DNA of 20,986 nt from Fragilariopsis cylindrus CCMP1102 (Eukaryota; Bacillariophyta; Bacillariophyceae; Bacillariales; Bacillariaceae), in the NCBI GenBank assembly GCA_900095095.1, contig FMBT01000236.1, forward strand, positions 1 through 20,986, read 5' to 3'. The translations under genes and the position numbers were made by a program. Each line of letters begins with the position of its first letter. Position 1 is the first letter of the stretch. Positions 18,127 through 20,986 of this stretch are shown one piece after another. Below the pieces are notes generated by a model. The model made no database searches. It was not told the DNA's origin and saw only the letters and a program-made list of their open reading frames with translations.

Positions 18127-20986
18127 ATGAGGACGCAAGTACCAAACGATCATAGGTGGAAACCAAAGACAAAGGCTGCTCTATCTTCGGTTCCTGTCCC
18201 CTGGGAAGTAAATCTACCGCTTGTCTCTCCCGATGAAAAGGCTAGTAACAACAAGGGCTACGGTAATGATTCTGCATCTCCTGTTGATGATAAGACAATT
18301 GCAGAGACACCTTCCCCAGGTGGAAATGGGTTTTTCTCTCCAGAAACGCTTCAAGTGAAAATCTTACCCCCAACAAACAGCAACAATAACAAGAAGAGAC
18401 ATGTGCCATTCGACGAGTCACCAAACAAAGATCAGGGAACACAATTTGATGAAACAAGAAGTGAAGTTATTAAACACGATTTTGAATCCATTTGGGATAC
18501 GCGCGACGAAGAGCAGAACCATGATGTCGATAGGCAGCGAAAGAAACAAAAACAGCGAGAAAGGAAAGAAGTCGCCTCCCCATATGCGTCAGCTAACACA
18601 AATTATGCATGATATCTTTCCTTCTCCGGCCCGTGAATCCGAAGACAACAAGACAAGAATGGCGGCTCCATTGCCATTTGTGTCTCCAGGAACGTCAGCC
18701 CCTTCCAATTTGTCGCCAACAACGAGTACGAATGAGCTAACGTTACTACCTCATTCGCCCACTACTAGGGCATACATACCCACAGATGACACACTTTCGA
18801 GTGAGTCGTCGCCAACAACACAGAAGCAAGGGTCTTTGTCGAGTATTTCAGAAAGTAATAAAAGTTTTCGCTTTCTCTATCGGAACAAATTGCACTTGCT
18901 CAGAAACTTGGTATGGCTGAAAGACTAGCCTGCGTTCCAAAATCGCAGCAATACTTAACTCAGCGACTGGATAATACGAGCTACCTGAACAAATCCCCTC
19001 ATGAAGATGCGACAGAACTTTCGATGCGGTCAAGCACCAGCACTCCTCCCCCACAGGTCGACGTACTGCAATTTGTACCGTCACCGTCTGGAACACATCC
19101 TGTTCAGTTGATGTCGATGCCTTCTTATATTGCAAAGGAGGAAGAACCAAATAAAGGAGATGCAGCAGATGTTAGTGCTATTAAACCGCACTCATTGTTC
19201 CAATCATTGACCAAGAACGATTACGCAATGACAATGACAATAATAATCACAATAACAGCAGAAATTTTGACAGAATCGATCGAATCTTATCGCGAGAAAT
19301 TGCAGCAGCCGCAGTAGACGCTACAATTGAATCAGAGTTACATACGACGTTTCCTCGAGATTCGTTTATTAAGATGGAAGAAACTCCGGAAGATGAACCA
19401 GGCGCACTGATTCCGAAGGTAGTGGATGCAAAGCCAAAGGAAGAAGAAACAGAACAAGAAGATAAGGAACTTCCTTTCGATTGTGCTGGCGATTCCGATA
19501 TGTATAGTACTGCAAACATTTCTCACATGAACGAAAGTAGAAGTTTACACTATTTGGAGGAAGGAATGTCCAGTGTAGAAAGGTCAAAAGTGTTCCTGTT
19601 CGAAAAATCATTCGGAATCCGAATGGTACTATAGCTGGATCACGGTAAAGAAAGGGCACATGGGTGCATCAGTAATGTCTCCTGGGAAGGTGATGGAGAC
19701 TATGAGGAGCTTCCGAGATCAATCTTCTATCAATCCTTCTGGAATAATGGATGAATTTGAGGACAGCAAGTCAATGCGAGAAAATTTCCTTGACGAACCA
19801 CTTGCATCTCTTAAATTAGCTGAATGTGGTGATAAGAGCTTTGGTTTAAGGTCTCTCATAGAATCTCCATACCGGTTCCCAATCAATGACGAAAGTCCCG
19901 GAAAAAAGAAAAACGAATCATCTTCGGAAGATAAAAAAGGAAGAAGAAGTTGTATTTGGACTAGCCTTCATATTTGCACCTTGATCGTATTGATTATTTG
20001 TGGAATTTTTGCCGGTCTCTTTGCCAGCGGAAACGTATCTTTCTGGTCGAAGGAAGGATCTAGTACCTTGGAGGAACTCCTGCAATTATAGGCAATGCAA
20101 CAATTTCTCCTACAAAGATGGAATCTAATATATTTGAAGGTTCCGAGATCGTTGCTTGTGGAAATGCAATTCCTATCACTGAAATGGATCGAGCATACTA
20201 TGGTTCGAATTGGAAAGCCTTTTGGGACGAAACCATTGATACGTGTGGCGACCAAATGAGTACTGGCTATGCTGTTTGGTACTCTTTTACCACAAACTCA
20301 AGCAAACTTGTCGAAGTTTCAACGTGCAACAATGCTGATTTCGATACACAAATTACTGTTATGTCAGGTCTTTGTAGTGAACCAACTTGTATATCATACA
20401 ATGATCAAGCATGTGGCGATCAGAGTCTGGTCACTTGGTATGCAGAAGCTTTCACAACCTATTACGTCATGGTACATGGTTACCGTGAGGCTTCAGGACA
20501 TTTGGATTGACCATGGCAGAAGTTTCCCACAATGATAAATGTGTGGACGCTGTGGGCTTAGATCCAGAAGCTATCGTTGCGGGTACTACTGCCGGTGTGG
20601 CAAATTCGTTGGAACAACTCCCTCAATGCGGTGACGTCGACCTGTCAGGAAATGGTGTCTGGTACGTGGTTGGAAATGTTACTGGATTTTATAGAGCGGA
20701 GATATTACTCGGTTATACCGATTTCGCCGGTCAAGTATCCGTCTATAGAAGCATGGATGAGGTTGATCTAGGCTGCGACGCACTCCTTTGTGAGAAAGGA
20801 AGCTCTACCGGTAGCGTTATGTGGTTGGCCGAGGCCAAAGATACATATTATGTATACGTTAATGGGAAGGATGGAGCTGCTGGCGATTTTGATCTATTCC
20901 TTGGGCAAAACAAAGCTTCTTCTTGCAATCTTGGAACAAGGATTGATCCGAATTCTGTCGGATACCTTGCATCGACTAGACCCTCC
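18127..20986 (+). CDS. Single-pass membrane protein with PPC-like extracellular repeats (3' truncated)
   Basis: The protein has three parts. First is a long, charged, Ser/Thr/Pro-rich N-terminal region without a signal peptide, probably cytosolic and disordered (18127-19960). Then comes KKGRRSC and one transmembrane helix (TLIVLIICGIFAGLFASG, about 19978-20031); the basic flank puts the N-terminus inside. Last is an ectodomain of tandem units of about 125-130 residues. Unit 1 (about 20148-20520) has CGNAIPI, AVWYSFTT and YYVMVHGY; unit 2 (about 20540-20920) has KCVDAVGL, GVWYVVGN and YYVYVNGK; a third begins SCNLGTRI. This Cys/WY/YYV-G pattern matches bacterial prepeptidase C-terminal (PPC)-like repeats common in diatom surface proteins. 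The role is unknown; adhesion or binding is a guess. Frame changes: about 18541-18600 (net two missing bases or one extra) and single gaps near 18867, 19225, 19587, 19645, 20070 and 20502. The gene runs off the right edge. Confidence 0.72.

Noticed and set aside
19643..19677. 35-bp GT...AG interval that could join two frames of the PPC gene
   Set aside because: Too short for a spliceosomal intron here (others are 101-275 bp); one missing G at 19644-19645 joins the frames and keeps a continuous reading.

Overview
The window looks like nuclear DNA of a diatom, probably a pennate one. It is AT-rich, genes lie on both strands, and short GT-AG introns (101 to 275 bp) interrupt several of them. Three proteins begin with a hydrophobic signal peptide followed by an A-F motif (DAF, DAF, SAF), the bipartite presequence diatoms use to send nuclear-encoded proteins into the complex plastid. 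The protein set (bilin reductase, CGFS glutaredoxin, ARL1, bridge-like lipid transfer protein, FZL-like dynamin, PPC-repeat surface protein) fits a photosynthetic stramenopile. The species cannot be fixed from sequence alone.

Layout. 1-1741 (+): 3' part of a major facilitator transporter, cut at the left edge. 2406-3666 (+): plastid-targeted ferredoxin-dependent bilin reductase. 4159-5213 (-): plastid-targeted MTH1-like Nudix hydrolase with large microsatellite-coded inserts. 5535-6481 (+): plastid CGFS monothiol glutaredoxin, divergent from the Nudix gene across 321 bp. 7179-7912 (-): ARL1-type small GTPase. 8782-15105 (+): giant chorein-type bridge-like lipid transfer protein (about 2,070 residues) built of repeated beta modules, ending in a glycine-zipper tail. 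15308-17495 (-): dynamin-related GTPase of the FZL/bacterial-dynamin type. 18127-20986 (+): single-pass membrane protein with an extracellular PPC-like repeat array, cut at the right edge. No rRNA, tRNA, CRISPR array or complete mobile element was seen.

Reading-frame condition. Six of the eight genes change frame inside recognisable coding sequence, about 30 times in all. Every change that could be resolved goes the same way: one base is missing from the window. At many of these sites, lengthening a short homopolymer by one base rejoins the frame. The simplest reading is systematic single-base deletion in an under-polished long-read assembly, not mass pseudogenisation. Gene spans are therefore given as whole loci, with frame-change sites listed.

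Functional themes. Three neighbours (bilin reductase, Nudix, glutaredoxin) all appear plastid-directed and redox or oxidative-damage related. The lipid-transfer protein, ARL1 and the FZL-like dynamin are membrane-dynamics genes. Nothing shows that neighbours are co-regulated, apart from the short shared promoter of the Nudix/glutaredoxin pair.
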